DNA of 64,000 bases from Asterella californica. Taxonomy: Eukaryota; Streptophyta; Marchantiopsida; Marchantiales; Aytoniaceae. The stretch covers positions 10,292,001 to 10,356,000 of the forward strand of contig JAYKYS010000014.1 of NCBI GenBank assembly GCA_036924285.1, written 5' to 3'. The position numbers were made by a program, and so were the translations under genes. The notes beneath the pieces were generated by a model. That model was given only the letters and a program-made list of their open reading frames with translations. It did not search any database and was not told the DNA's origin. Positions 46,525 to 60,700 of this stretch are shown piece by piece. Within the stretch, counting starts at the first letter, position 1; each line of letters starts with the position of its first letter.

Positions 46525-46700
46525 GATGAATGATATGCAGAAATGATTGGTTTTATTGTCAATAATCAATCAGAGATATGATCAAGCAATACATCATTAA
46601 GAAAAATATGATAAAACGCAACAAACTTATCCAATACCTTGGAACTCAAAGATGAATTCTGATATCATGAACAAATACGTGTATTTTATCAATATCTTAA
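46525..46700. repeat. relative of the 37.3-37.4 kb segment
   Basis: ATCAAGCAATACATCATTAAGA and AACTCAAAGATGAATTC match ATCAAGTAATATATCATTAAGA and AACTCAAAGATGAATTT at 37350-37410 in the same orientation. These are probably ends of the same element family as the Harbinger relic. Confidence 0.6.
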
Positions 46701-49266
46701 AACTCGTACCTTGTTGGCTTACTGTCTAAGAAAGAAAATAGATTGAATTTGTTAATTAAACATTAGAAAAATTAGTAAAAATGGGATATAAAGTGTGACT
46801 AGGTGCCATTCCTGGGCGATCTTGTGTGCTTTGAATCACAAGGTGCTGGACGCGCCAGTTCCAAGTCAGCACCCACCTCCTCAGTCCTGCCGGCGGGCAA
46901 AAGAATGACTGAATGATAAGTAATCACATGAAAACGAGGCTTCACACACGAAATCGGTTGAAGCGATGCGGTCAGATGAGGTGCGCACTGAGGAGTTCTC
47001 TTCCATGCCGGCCATTTCGCTATAAGAGGAGAATCAACTTCTTTGGGGGTCAACGGTGTCCGTTTTCTCTGAGGTAATCTATTCGAGATTGCTTGCTGCC
47101 TTCTGTGGACTCTAGATTTGGAATTCCGCATGTTTTGCACATTTCTCACGAGTTTTGTTTGCTGTTGACTAAATTGGGCTGCGCAGAACTTGCACTGTGG
47201 AGGAAGAGGGGGAGACAGACATGACGGGAGAGTGATCGCTGCTGCTGCTCTACGCCACGTTAAGTCCTCATATGGTTGTGCTTCCTCCAGTAGCGAGGAC
47301 TCAGTGAAGTGACTCAGTGAAGGAAGGACTGGGATTCATGTCCACAATCAACGTTGGGACATGAAACCCAGTCCGGATTACGCACATTATCTCTTTGCGG
47401 TATTCCAGCAAAACGTTGACTGTGAACATGAAACCCTGTCCGGATTACCGCATTACCTCGTTGCGTTTTACTGTTCGCAGATGAGACGTAACTCCTTCAT
47501 TCGACTCCTCACTCTCACCTCGTCCTCATCCTCTTTTACTGGGTAAATTAACAATGCGTGACGTCAGGGGTGAGAAACGCAATTTATTGCTCTGTCGTTT
47601 GTCACCACATGTCATGCCCATCCCTTCACTATCCCAAGCATTCATAGTCCGGTACTGGAATGGAGAAGAGATTTCCATTTTTCGCTTTTCATTTATGTTA
47701 TTCTGTAATGGAGAAGACATGAAACGTGAGAAGGATGGATAATAAGATCTAGACAGCTAAGTACTGTGTGTAGGAACGAGTTTATATTTTACGGATTCTT
47801 TCCCAAGATTCTGGATTTAAATACAACTGGAGCTGAGACTCTGAGAATCAAGCACATGGGTTCTTAGTACTGTCAACTGGCCTGCTGCCTACAACTCATT
47901 TGTACCCTTGTTCACATCATCGAAGCAGCAGACGAGAAGATAATTTGCGTATCGTAAAGGAAAGATGCCTTGTGCGTGCTTCCATAGGTTTTGTCGGGTT
48001 CGGCTTGGCTTGGCATGGAATGGCTTATCTAGCATGGCACGCTAGCTGAGCTTTCTTGGAATTACTGCGTAGAGAGAAAGAAACAGAGAGGGAACGATGT
48101 TCACAACAGAATGTTCCATACCTTGCAGACAAGCGCCCAGTCAAATTAGTCAGTCTCTGCAGTGAGGAATCATCAGGTCATGCACGGAAGAGGGTCAGCG
48201 CCAGCCTAGATCCGGCATCCCGTGTAATGTGCCCCAGCAACTTCTCTAAAAATGCAGGAGAAGTAGAGAATGCGTCGGATAATTTCTGTCTCAAAACAAC
48301 CGTAAAAGTGAAAAATTACTCGAAATATGCTAAAAAATCGTCGGTGAATTATCACAATACTCCGTCAATTGTCAGAAACCGCCGGTAAATTACAGGTAAG
48401 CAGGAAAAACCTGGGCTGGGCCTGAAGAGGGTGCATGTGCATGTGCCTGTGCCTGTCTGGTAAGTGCATCGTAGCACTCGTTTCTCGTTGAGTTTGTCGG
48501 GAGAGGAAGCAGAGCTGAATTCATTGACTGTCATGAAGCGGACCAAGTTGAACGAGTGGTTGGTTGGTAAGTAGATACAGGTAGATCTTTCTTCAGCCAG
48601 AGTCGGAGCTTTGGCCAAGGAGGAAAAGGCGGACAACTGCTGCTTCATTGTAGCATGTGTTTTCGGAGTAGCATAAATAAATGTGCACCTTTTGGCTGAC
48701 TTCGGTGCACATTCCACAGACAGCTGAGCCTCAACTGTTGTTCTAAACAAAAACTCATCAAGGCCGTTTACTTACTCCCCTTTACTCCGAGCACAGCAAC
48801 AGCTTTTTTAAGTACTTCACCATCTTCTGGACGTGTGCAACAGTTTCGATGGCTGACTGTTTAACACCTAACAGCTTCTTCGGCGGCATGGTACGAAAGC
48901 ATTGTCCGTTGTCTTCTTCACCCCGTACCATATCACTCCATTCCATATGCATGGAGATCTAGCATAAGGAGTTCAGTTTAGTTAAGCACATGCCCCTTGC
49001 TTGGAGGACATGGAAAGTGGCTCCAGTATCAAGCTCGTTCGATTTATGATGGTTTTTAGTGCATGGGATTGGCTGCAGTAGAATTTACAGGAGTGGGGAA
49101 GAAAGAGGAACAACAGAACAAGAGGTTTTTCTGCCTGGCATGAGGAGTGAAAACTATAGTTAGGATTCTTTGAGCATGCGCTTTTGCCATCAAGGAACAT
49201 TTCTTCCTCCCTTTGCATGTGGAAGGAGGAAATAGTCTGAAAACACTGAGTCTCGTTTTCTGACTT
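46701..49266. other. spacer without supported gene
   Basis: Moderate GC, no convincing coding. Holds a tandem duplication (listed). A 110-codon frame at 48056-48388 and a 132-codon antisense-side frame at 48352-48750 show no known motif. Confidence 0.4.
47350..47467. repeat. 67-bp tandem duplication
   Basis: AACGTTG...ACATGAAACCC, GTCCGGATTAC, CATTA and TCGTTGCG-like words recur with a 67-base offset. Two diverged copies. Confidence 0.75.
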
Positions 49267-49528
49267 AAGGAGACTGTCGAAAACAGCGCTCGGGGCTAAC
49301 CGGCATTCTTTGTATTCTCAACCGGCTGGAATTCCAAAAAGCCGGGTTGAAATGATTTCCAGCCGGATTTTTTGCAGGTTAAAGTTCTACAAAACGAAAA
49401 GTTATCTGGTAAAAAATCCGGGAAGATTAAAAATTGATTGAGAAAAACCGGTTCCCGTTCACTGCCGTCGGATAATCTCCGGTTCTCAAAACTTTTTACC
49501 CCGAGCACTGGTCGAAAACAGTCTCCTT
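49267..49528. mobile_element. 262-bp MITE with ~30-bp terminal inverted repeats
   Basis: The left end begins AAGGAGACTGTCGAAAACAG and goes on to CGCTCGGGG. The complement of the right end begins AAGGAGACTGTTTTCGACCA and goes on to GTGCTCGGGG. The interior contains further CCGGCT/AGCCGG inverted pairs, so the whole unit can fold. Flanks read ACTT on the left and GACC on the right. A TTAA/TTGA pairing over the ends hints at a TTAA-like target but is not firm. It encodes nothing. The superfamily is unassigned. Confidence 0.8.
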
Positions 49529-51282
49529 GACCAATCCCTTGGTGCTGCGAGCCATGAATCTCGGAAGAATCATGGGTTGTTTATAGCAAGATATGGTGTG
49601 AATGGGATAAGGTCGCAAGGCATTATGTTCTTCGGTTGAAATGGGATGGTCTTGATGCTGTCAAAGATGACGATGCTACGTGATCAATTGAGGAGACAAG
49701 AGGCAAGGGACGCGGGCGGCTGGAGCTGAGGTAAGGACCATCAGACAAGGTGTTTGGAACGTTTGTTAGCCACTTCGCTGCTTGACTGCGTTGTAGGAAT
49801 ATTTCACGAGCACAGTGCGGCGATCATTTAATGCGACGCAGTGAGATGAGAACAAAACAACATAAATGACGTTTGGTGGCAGATTTGCCTAGGTGCAAGC
49901 CTGGCGAAGGCAGGCATGGAAAATTTGGAGCTGGGTAAGGCAATGCTGTGGGGTCCTGCTGATGCAAGCACACAGTCATATTAGCAGAACTCGCTTCCCT
50001 AGAAGGAGCATGACAAAACTCATACGTATGCAACTGATCTTACTAGCCCTGTGTGTGGGGTCAGGTGAGCAGCGAGGGAGGCAAGAGGAGCATGGAGCAA
50101 GAGTGATGAGAATGTGTTGACAACAGTTTAGTTTATGGTCTGTAGGAGTTGTTTGAAAGTTTCCAACGTGATGAGCTCGACTTGATTATTAAAGAATGTG
50201 GAGGAAGTGTGGAGTTGGGAGGGATTGGAGAAAAGATGAATTTTGGCATGAAACCAACTACTCTATTGCAACACGTGACTTTATTGCCAGCCTGATATTT
50301 TCTGCAAGCGACAACCTACGACAGACAACTTTACAAAGATGTGATCAACGATACACATGCAGCACGCATGGTATCCAGATCTTCAATTCTAATGCGTGCT
50401 TGTCTGCAACATTAAGCACTTCTGATTCACTCTTCACTCACATTTCGTGCTAAACAAACCACTGCTTCGCTTCACTCACGAGTGACGAGTCACGATAGCA
50501 GTACAGTAGCGGTGGTCGTATGATAGGGTACCACATGGCTACACGTGCTCGTGTTTCTGTACAAGTCCTTGCTCCTACTACAACAGTTACGAGTAGGGCC
50601 CTGATATTTCTCTCGCTCTGAGAGATATCATGAGAGACGATGCGAATAAGTGAAAGTGAAGAAGGTATCTCTCTGGCTTAATATTGTTCAACATATTTCA
50701 TCCATCACCTGAGCAGCTCTTTCATCTGATTACTGTCGTACAAGAGCACACGATTGGAAGTGTAAAGATGTTTTAATTGAGCGGCTGCTTCACATCGCAC
50801 CTCCTACATGCTTCCCAGCCAGCTCGCTCGCTCGCTCTGGTGCACGATAGAGCGTCTCAACATTTCTGTGTTCCAGCCACAGAACATTCTTATCCCTTAA
50901 ATGTCTCGGCTCTCGTCAACAGCAGGAATTCAGGAACTCAGGAACTCAGCAGCTTCCTCGCTTCTGCCCAGAGCGCGTAACGAACGAACGAACGTGGGCC
51001 ATCCTCTTTTCTCCTCACTCCAAGGCCTTCTCCCCAAAAATTCACTACAGTGATATGGAACCCCTAGTGACGCGCTTTAACGTGCCAAATGACGAACGCC
51101 CTTACTGGCCCCTTAGTTCCATCTCATCTGATTGTTCTGGCCAAACCGGAAGATCAACAGCAAACAGGTCAAGTCAAGAAACACAAGATGAGTGACACCT
51201 CTCCCTGGCCACTACACACGACCGATTAACTACTAATTGAAGGTAGTTCCGCCCTAGAACCGGGGGAGTCCTACATCTACCT
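49529..51282. other. spacer without supported gene
   Basis: No recognisable gene. Small simple repeats only: (GCTC)n near 50822 and (AACG)n near 50980. Confidence 0.4.
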
Positions 51283-52302
51283 GTCAGAAGCCTGATTTGC
51301 AAGTCCCAACGGGGAGGTGTCTGTCTCTACGCTTACAGAGGCCAGCGAAACTGTGATGGTTACTGTGACGTTGAACTAGTTAGGGCCAGACGCATATGGT
51401 TTTCGTTGACTACCGTAGTTTTGTTTTCCAAAGCTAGGTTCGGTAATATGACTAAGCATCGCACATATCAGTTTACGGGAAACCGGTGAACTGGAGCAGA
51501 AAATATTTCTAAAAATCGATTCTATAAAGTACTCTGGGGTGTCAAGAGGTTTTAACTTTTTATAAGTTTTTAAACTAGAGCAGAGAATATTTTTAAAACT
51601 AATCGATTTATATAAGGTACTCTTGGGTGATAAGATTTTTTAGGTTGTTGCTATGCGGTAGCATAGCTATATGTCGATTCAGAGAACCAGAAAGGGAAGA
51701 GGGAATTTTTGTCCTATAACGAAACGAATGGATGGAATCCGTGATGAAAACCAAAAAGTGAAAGAAATAACAATAATTGATGAATAGACTCGTCGTAAAA
51801 ATTGAAAAAAAATTCTCAAAAATCACTAACGCATAACCCGGTAATTCCATTGCAAGCATATCTCCTTGTTGCGATGTGTTAGATTAGCTATAGATACCTT
51901 CTGAAAACCGAAAAGGAAAGAAATAATTTTGTTTGTGTAACAAGAACAGACAGAACCGTTGTGAAAACCAGAAAAAAAAAAATAGATCCGAATAAATCAC
52001 TAACGTATAGTCGATGCTTTTTGTTTTATAGTTGTTGTTTTTTATGTTGACACGTGGTACTTAGTATTTGTTAAAATAAACGTAAAAGATAATAAATTCC
52101 TCTTTAATCACATGAAACCTAAAAACAAAAATCATGGTTCCACCCACCGCAATTACTCCCATTTTATAGAATAAAATACCAAACCGGATAATCTGCTTCG
52201 GATTCAAAACTGATAAACTACTATGTTCGACTGGGCCCTTAGTAGTATCTAGCGGCCAGGGACAGACACCTCCACTTTGGGACTTACAAAACAGGCTTTT
52301 GA
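51283..52302. mobile_element. ~1.0 kb foldback element with inverted ends
   Basis: The left end (51283-51345) contains GTCAGAAGCCTG, CAAGTCCCAACG and GGAGGTGTCTGTC. The complement of the right end (52252-52302) contains GTCAAAAGCCTG, TAAGTCCCAAAG and GGAGGTGTCTGTC. Inside lies the inverted relative (51635-51870) of the 35.65-35.9 kb repeat. No transposase is present, so it is a non-autonomous element, perhaps with another inserted in it. Target duplications were not found. Confidence 0.65.
51635..51870 (-). repeat. dispersed element copy with TATAGCTATGCTACCGC end
   Basis: On the minus strand this follows the same order as 35655-35905: ATGGAATTACCGGGTTATG at the start, T-rich middle, TATAGCTATGCTACCGCATA at the end. 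The terminal self-complementary block is identical in the two copies, though the middles have diverged. Confidence 0.7.
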
Positions 52303-54768
52303 CACATATATGTATCACTCTATAACCATTTCACCCCAAAGGGTCGAGAAGGACCGAATCTTCACTCCTCAGATTTAATTACCAAATGAGAACATTAAGA
52401 TCGAAAAGCAATTCCCCTTTCTCTTTGATGCATGACTGCTAACTCGTAAAACAAAGACTCTGGGAAGCCCAGAGCCCCTTAATACTTCATACCTGTGCTT
52501 TTTAATGACACTCTCTGCGTGTCTATTTGCCGTAAGACAGAAAGGAAACAGAAGAATGATATAACAAGCAATATTATAATGTTAAGGTCTTTTCAGTCTT
52601 GATAGATAAAAACGACTACACTATTTTAGAATCTTTTAGCGTATTCTCTTGTGTACTCACTACATCCCACCAATAGTTTTTGCAGGATAAGGTCGTTCTA
52701 CTTTAATCCCTAAATCTACCCTTCAAATTTCTGACTAACTTTTCCTGGCTACTTCTCTATAGCGGCCCACTTTGTATAGTGGGGTGGAATCTCGTAAGTC
52801 TCAGGTGCGCGCCAAGTGCCTTTGCAGCAAGTGTGTTATTTTTCAATCACTATACAAATCATTATCTGTTCCCGGCATTGACAAGCAAAAGTATTTACAT
52901 TCATGAAAACACAGCAGAAGATGTGGTGGGTTCATGCACGTAATGAGGTAACATCAGGATATTTGTTGGTACACTGGAATGGCAGTACGAATCAGGAAGC
53001 ATGCCCTCACGTAAGTAACCACACCCCTGAGGGCAACCCCCAAATCGACTGAATACAGATAAGTACGTAACGAGTGGCAAAGAAGGGTGTGAATGTCCAC
53101 TAGCTTCGACCATCAAGTCAGCGAATGTCTGTAACCAAGGGGCGTACAGCGGAAATGTATCACACTGTAAGAGATGATGCTACTCCCAAAAATGGAAGTG
53201 CAATATAGAACAATACGCAGTGCCGACAAATCTAATCTACCTAAGTGTGTTATCTATCGAAAGTGTACCAAGGGATCTAGTACGTATTAAGTCCGGAAGA
53301 TGACGAGAATGTGCATCTATACAGAAGGCAGACAGTAAACGAGGTAATCATCCCTCCGAGGAGCGCAACCCGAGGAAACAGTAGGAACAATATTCTGCAG
53401 AAAAGTCACTGTGCACATCTGTTCGAACAACACAATCCAGCAGAGGTCTAGAACCCGGAAATATAACTACTTTCTCCACAAGGGTCACTGATACAGTCGT
53501 AGGTAATGAGCAGGTGTACACTCAAACACCTAACTACCACGAATTACAAGCAGAGCAGAGCAATACACAATACCAGATGTACGAGACTCGTGACTGACAA
53601 GTGAACATCCCGTGTTAGATTCGAGCGTAGCACTATTTCAAGCCTGAAGCAAAAGATCTAAATTTCTCCATTATCAATGTAGTACTCAATTCTCAAGGTC
53701 TTCAGACATTAGCTTGAAGAAAAGCTCACAGAAACCGTATGCTGGGCCCTTCCTCATCGCACTCGCGCAATAGAGCTGACTCAAGTCTTGGGATCAGTAG
53801 TTCAGTTTCGTTGTTGGGCACGCCAGCACCCCGAGCGTTTGCACAGCGCTGGAATACCTCCGACACGCCACTTTTGCCTCATACCTCGACTGCGGGGACT
53901 CTCATGGCAGGTCCTTGCCATGAGAGTGGTCCATGAGAGTTCTGACCTTAAATACACGTATACTGTTAACTTTCCATTTCGTCTCCAGGCCAAACTGGTT
54001 TCTCACGAGCACGCAGTGGCAAGGACGAATATTTCGGGCAATGAGTGCAGCCTGTCGACTGAACCTTGGACACTTATAAGACCGTCCGAAGTCGCATCAC
54101 TGACTCCTAAGAGTGCAGACCTAGTTGCCCAACAAAGTACTGAAATCCAGGTTCCGACCAACGAGCTATGCTCGAAGTGCTTCTTCACCAGGCCATGTAG
54201 TCAAGGTAACGGTCATCGGACAGCCTCGGTAGTCTCGAACTCCTGGAGGTGGGAGTACGCACTTATGAAGGTGTGACTGCGAATACCTACAGGTAGAAAA
54301 TTATGTATCTAGAGTCTCATATCACACCGACTGGATTGATTCTCGTGTGCAGATGATTATGCCGATGATTATGATAACAATCATGATAAAGAGTTCCCCA
54401 ACTTTAAAATCCCACTAACACAAAGGCAGATATTGACGGAATACCGGACAGAGTTGATCTTTCTTTTCTTCCTTGTTAGTCGTCTCATTCTCCTTTTCGG
54501 CTTCACCTATCAATACTTCAGACACGCGAGCGACTTCCATTCAACATCTGATTTACTATTCTAATGGCAATCTTCGTACAGCTGTTATATAATGCTGTGA
54601 ATCACTTGTGCTGAATTGAAGCTTTCTCATATTTGGGTGAGTCTCGCGGAAATTGGTTTTAGTTTCAAGGCTAGCCGCTGTCGTTAAGTTTCCGAAGGTT
54701 TCAAGGAAACTTTGCTGACTTCCGTGCGGAACAGGACCGATCAGCTTATTAAAGAGTTAAACATGCTT
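52303..54768. other. spacer / downstream of armadillo gene
   Basis: The part next to 54768 probably holds the 3' UTR of the minus-strand armadillo gene. A perfect 11-bp hairpin (CTCTCATGGCA, 6-base loop, TGCCATGAGAG) lies at 53899-53926. A 162-codon plus frame at 53788-54276 overlaps an antisense frame and has no known motif; I do not call it a gene. Confidence 0.45.
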
Positions 54769-57700
54769 TCATCTGAACTGTAACACGGGTAGGTTTGTGC
54801 TTTGGTTAGACCGCTCAGACATTTTTGAGTTCAGCCGCATGGGATTAGCTTCTGCAAAAGGAGTAGATGTGTGCACAAGATACGTACTTGCGGTGGAGAA
54901 GCTGTATTTGGTGACGGTGGAAAAGTCCATCAACGCTGGTATTACGCTGGCACAACTTATCACTTCCTGCACATCCGCATCTCCTTCTGCAAGCAACCCA
55001 AGAACCAATGCAGCACCTTCTTGAACTTTTGAATAGGTGCTGTTTCCGGATGCGACATCTCTCTTCGGATGAGCATCCTTGACCTGAGGAATTGGCTTGA
55101 CTTGTTGGAGCAAGTTCAGCAATCTTGTCAAGCCTCCAGCACCTACAATCTTCCGTCCACATTGTGGATAACAAGATACCATATTTCCAAGGGCAGCCAT
55201 AGCTGCAAGTGGTCCACCGGCATTCATGTCTTCGGTCTCTTCTTCTGAAGCTGTGCTAATAGAGTTCCTCGTGCTTGGGTGTCCTTTGGCAGCAGAGCCA
55301 TCATTAGTAACCCCGGTTTCAGCGGAGCTTGCTCCACTTTCTGTTTCTGCAGCGGGTTGTGCTTGGGTAGGTAAATCTGTCGAACATCGTACTGCAGGAT
55401 GTCCCAGAAGTCTCACCAGAGGTCCTACTGCGCCCGCTTCAACCGCTGCCTCTGCATTAGCGGGAGAGTGAAGCACAACAGTAGCTAGTGCCGCTGCCGC
55501 TGCTTCCAGTGTAAGCGCAACTAAGCCGGGACCTTCCCTCGAGCACTCCTCCCCATCTGCTGCCCATGCGAGATGCCCCGCACCTACTAGGATCTCAACC
55601 AAGCACCTCACTGCACCGACTTTACCCATCTGGATCTTAGCCTCCGCACTGTTTTGGGCTAATATTCCAAGGAGCTGTGCCATAGCCGCGAGGCCAGTCA
55701 GTGAAAACGTTGCTACACGACCTTCACCCTTAAGAATACGTACGAGCGATGCGATTCCTCCAATCCGAATGATTTCTTCACTAGCAGCATCACATCCAGC
55801 CAAGGTCAAGAGGGCTGCGGCAGCCATCTGCAGTTGTCAAAAAATAAGCTTCAGAAGATGAAACGACAAAATGACCGCCCTTCGACATCTAATGTCACCG
55901 AATATTCGAGACCCTAGAAACACAAGGATCCATCCATAGTAAGCTTACCTCACTCCAGCTTGCTCCTAGTCTCCCACGACCCCCGGTCATGGACAAAAGC
56001 TTCACGAGGATTGGAATCCCACCAGCATCGACAATTTTCATCATCGTTTCAACATTCTTGTCGGCAAGGAGAATGAGGCCCATTATGGCAAATTCTTCGG
56101 TAGCTTGAGGTAGAATATTGTTACTCTGTCTCGCGTCCGCAACAGACTGCAAGAAGCCAGGATGCCCAATGGAAGATATGATGTTCATCTCGGCCGCTGC
56201 TACGCAGCTCTGCAAAAGTTGAACAAAGATAGGAGCAGCTCCAGCTGCTATAAGAGCCTGTTTCTTTTTCTCTCCCGAAAGGGCAGTGTATACAATAATG
56301 GCTGCAGCATGTTCTCGAAGAAGCAAATAAGCGGAACAACTTAAATTTGCATAATAGTTCGTATTTTGCAACGTCAGGTCATCCACACGTGGTAAAGGAC
56401 CTTGGGAGCTGGGTACATGACCTCTAGACCCATCCAAAACTTCAATATCATTGGTCAAAAGTCGAAGAAGCAGAGGCATATCCTCGATTGAGATTGTCTC
56501 CAGACATTTTCTCTTTGCCCCTAAGTTCGCGATAGCAGAGGCTGCCAGAACTGTTGTTGCTATGGTAGAGCCCTCTTGAAGAAGTCTACGAACGATATGT
56601 CGATAACTCGATTAGAGCATGTTAAGTTGCCGTATGATCACGCGGACTATCAAATCAAGAGTTTTTTAAAACATGAGGTAACCTCAGGAGTAAAAGAGAG
56701 TATAAGCTACTTCTACTTAGGGCTTAAGATAAGTAGGTGTGCCCTCACCTCATAAGGTGGGGCACTACAGAAGCCTCTAGCAGATGACTCTGTAGCCTTT
56801 CGCTCGAAACAACGCATGCAAATGTTCTAGCAACAGTCTCCCTTACACCAGCTGTAGTCGGACTTCTCGCAAGAAGCAACAAAAGTACTTCCAAACCTTC
56901 CTTCCTCAGGACAACAAGCTGATCTTTATCTCCAGGTTTTCTGGTGTCCAAAGGAACACCAGCAGCACTCTTCGCCTTCCTGAAACTAGCCAATGCATCA
57001 ATAGCACCTTCTTTCACTTCAGCATTACTACCCCGCATAAGATCCAGAAGAGACGTAACCAACTCCATAGGTATAGTTTCCAAACTGCAATTTTGAATGC
57101 CATCTTCCTGCGCTACAGCTTCCTGCTCCGCTATAGACGGGTCTGAAACATCAACCCTTAGCGGCAAAACTAGAGCCTGAAGACCACCAACGCCAGCTTT
57201 TATCTCCTCTAGATCATCACTTTCCAACATGTGTGCAAGTGCTGGCAAGGCTTCCCTCAACCCCAGCTGCATGCTTGGCCTATCTAGCACTTCTGATACA
57301 CTCAATACAGCAACTATTGCCGCAGCCAGAGTTCTTGCTCCCATCGAAGCTCCTCCGGGCTGACCATCAGTGAGCCTGGTTGACCACTTAGCCATCTCAA
57401 CCAAAGCCCTTATGCCACCAGCACGTACAAGGGCCACGCGATTTACAGGGTGACACGAAACAAGCTTTGCTATGGCAACAGCTGCTGATTCCCGAATCAT
57501 GGGAGAAGTAGAGGAGCTTACCATCGAGATAAGCGATGATAGAGCACCAGCATCAGCTATGGCCGTTTTTACTTCATAGCCGCCTTGCGAAGCGAGAAGC
57601 ATCAGAGCTAACGCTGAAAACTCTTGCGCACCCGGATTCTGAGAAGACAGTGCGTTTACCAATGCAGATATTCCTCTAGAAACAGGTTGTAAGTCGACAC

Positions 57701-60700
57701 CGTCAGAAGCTTGCCTGACTCTTTCTTTTGGTTCTAATGTTTCTCCATGATTATAACCAGCACTGTGCAAAACATGGGCCTGACATGAACCTGCGCCCAC
57801 TCTTTCCCAGCGAGGTGGGAAATAAAATCTTCTATCGTCATTATGCGTAGCCGCTACGAGGTCTCCTTGATATAATACCTGGGAGCCAACTCTGGCAGCT
57901 TCATCTGCTGACGGTGGGACCTTCATAACTTGAGGGCCACGGATCTTGTACGCAGGATGAGATAATTTCATCCTCTTCCTGCCATGCGTCATATACGAGG
58001 TCTCCTTTGAGAGCCCCACCACAGAATCTGCTTGCATCGAAGGCTGGCCGACAAGAGGTGGTGCCAGTGACGAAGTTAATTCCGAAGTAAAGACGGTTTG
58101 TACGGGTGCCAAGAGAGAAGTAAGATCATTCAAGTTCGTGTTCAACATAGACATGATTCTTGGGCGCTGGGAAGCTGAGCCTTCTCTACTATATTCAGCT
58201 TCGCCTGAGGAATCTTTGGTATTTTTCTTCTGCTGAAGGCAAGAGTTTGCGTCACCTTCTCGTCTCACGGGTTTCTTCCTTGAAGAGTCTTGCCTGATAT
58301 CAGTTGTGGACAAATTACTTTGATCCGTCAAAACCTGTGGTTTGAGAACTGATCCCATTGTTGATTGGAGAACCTTTAATGCTGCAGTTACACCATCTTT
58401 TTCTGCTTGTGAGCATGCTTCCATAGTCTTCAAAAGGCAGTCTATACCCCCTTCCTTGATGATCTTCGATTTATTCCAGTCATTCAATGCCAGGTTAGCC
58501 AGAGCTTCTGCGGCAGTTTCTCGAGCTTTTGGTGATCCTTGCTTAATAAGCCTCAACAATGCCGGTATTGCCCCCGCTCTGCCAACAATAACCTTGTTTC
58601 GTGCATTGTCTCCACTGGCCAGCTTGGCAAGAACATTCGCCGCAGCTGCTCTGCAAAATGTCCTCGAATCCATGGGAGAGTGAAAAATACGCAAGCAAGT
58701 ACTGACCTCTATGAGAGCATTTAGTTTGCCCAAAGCTTCTTGGTAGAACGTCCTCTCCTCAGAGTTTTTTCCCATGACCACGTATCTGTTGATTGTATGA
58801 GTGGAAACTACTGGATCTGACTACTCCAGACGACTGCCGAGGGAAAGTCAGGAAGGACAAGAATCGCTTCTCAAAAGTGTATCATTTCAGACTGCCAAGA
58901 TAAATCCCAAGAGATTAGAATCCTTCCTAATTATCGTGGGAAGCCTCGGCAACGAGTTACGACAAGAGGAATTATTAATATAGCCGTTGTATAATACCAA
59001 TCCAGGTCACATAAAGACTGAATGGAGGAGGCAAACAAAAGCGTAGATCGTCTCCCGATCGAAATTCGATTTGGGCCTTTCTTTGCCTCCCCTGATCAGT
59101 CTTCTCTTCTGCCTACAAAGGTGCATAAAAGCTTATGATTAAAAAGTACCTGAACCACTGTGAAATAACAATCTAAAACACTTCAAAGATTGCCAAGGGA
59201 GGCAAACAGTGGTCAGGTCCGTTTCTGGTGGAGCTTCAATCTAGAAACCTTTCATGATTGGGAGACAAGAGGCACCTTTCTGGTCTCTCATAAGGGGGAG
59301 ACAAGAGAAGGTTACTTTGAAAGATGGGAGGGCATAAACTCTCTTTTTATTACGCAGGCAAGCAGGCACGAGAAGACCTATATGCTACCTGCTATCAGCT
59401 ACAGTATACGAGTCAGTACAAGGAAGACAATGCCCACACCTCGTCTCATTGGAATGAAACTAAAGTCGATGCAGGTGAACAGAAAAAAGAGGTGCAACAA
59501 AGCAGACGACTTTCAGAACACAGTCCTAGGAAAGAAATGTAAGTCTTAGTCTACTTGAAACAAATAGGTTGTTACCGGATGTATGGATAGTCTTCGTACC
59601 TGCCAAAGCTTGTCCCTCGATCAACCATCCGTACAAGAAGCGGAACGGCATTGGCTACAATCATAGAATCTTTATTTGCCTCATTTTTTGCGAGACAAGA
59701 TAAAGCCCCAGCACCGGCATCTCTAGCCAGAATCAGAAAAGGGGCCATTTCCTGCTGTTGATAGCTTGCAACGGCTGGGTTGTCATTTTCCTCATCGAAC
59801 CTTTAAGCATTTTATATAAAGTCCATGTTTAGAGCAACTAACCATATGTCAACGTCATCATATAAAGCTTGTTATTGACATTCTAAAGCTTTTATATTCT
59901 GCATCCTCACAGTGCTGGGTGGGAAGGATGTATTTCAAAGGATTATACAGGAAATAATATTTCCGAACACTCTAGATACCTCGCTCGGGTGAAACACCGA
60001 CCATTTTCACGAGTGAAGACTCTAGAGGTTCTGTCGTGCTTACAGGAGGAACTAAAGTGAAAGTACCCGCAAACACTGAAACTTCAAGATCCATGTACTA
60101 CCAATAGTTCATCGAGAAATTCTTGATCTCCATTACTTTCTTTGATGATTTACTAATTCTTCAGATCTTTAATCAAATTCACTATCAGTAGAGAATAGAA
60201 TGTAAAGAATGCATTGAGAGGCATCTAAAGCAGACCTACGTTGCTACAATCGCATTTGAACGACCGATGAGTGAATGTTCCGAAAGACATTATTCGATGA
60301 CTAGTTGGCCTCAGGACTGCAGAACTCAAAAGAGAACAAGAGAAAACTTTGCTTACTGAATCAGGTCACAAAGCAGCGGTATGGCTCCAGCAGCACCGAT
60401 GGCTCCTTTATTCTCATCATTGCTGACTGAGAGGCTAGCAAGAGCCAACGCCGCCTCAGCCCTGACAGTAATAGTCGCTTTTTCTTTCATTTCTGGAGGC
60501 CAATGTGTCTCCCTTGCTTCGTAACTGAGGAGGTCGATCAGAGGTCGAAGACCTCCAGCAACTATTAGTGTAACTTGGTGGACGTTATGTGAAGCAGCGA
60601 GAGACCTCACTGCTATGGCGGCTTCCATTTTAGTTCGGCTACCGCCCATCTGTAAAGCTCTGATCAGCTCCTGAGTATACTGAGACCGTGTCCTATCCGT

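Noticed and set aside
53788..54276. 162-codon plus-strand open frame
   Set aside because: No recognisable motif, overlapped by antisense frames, and close to the probable 3' UTR of the armadillo gene; composition alone is not enough.
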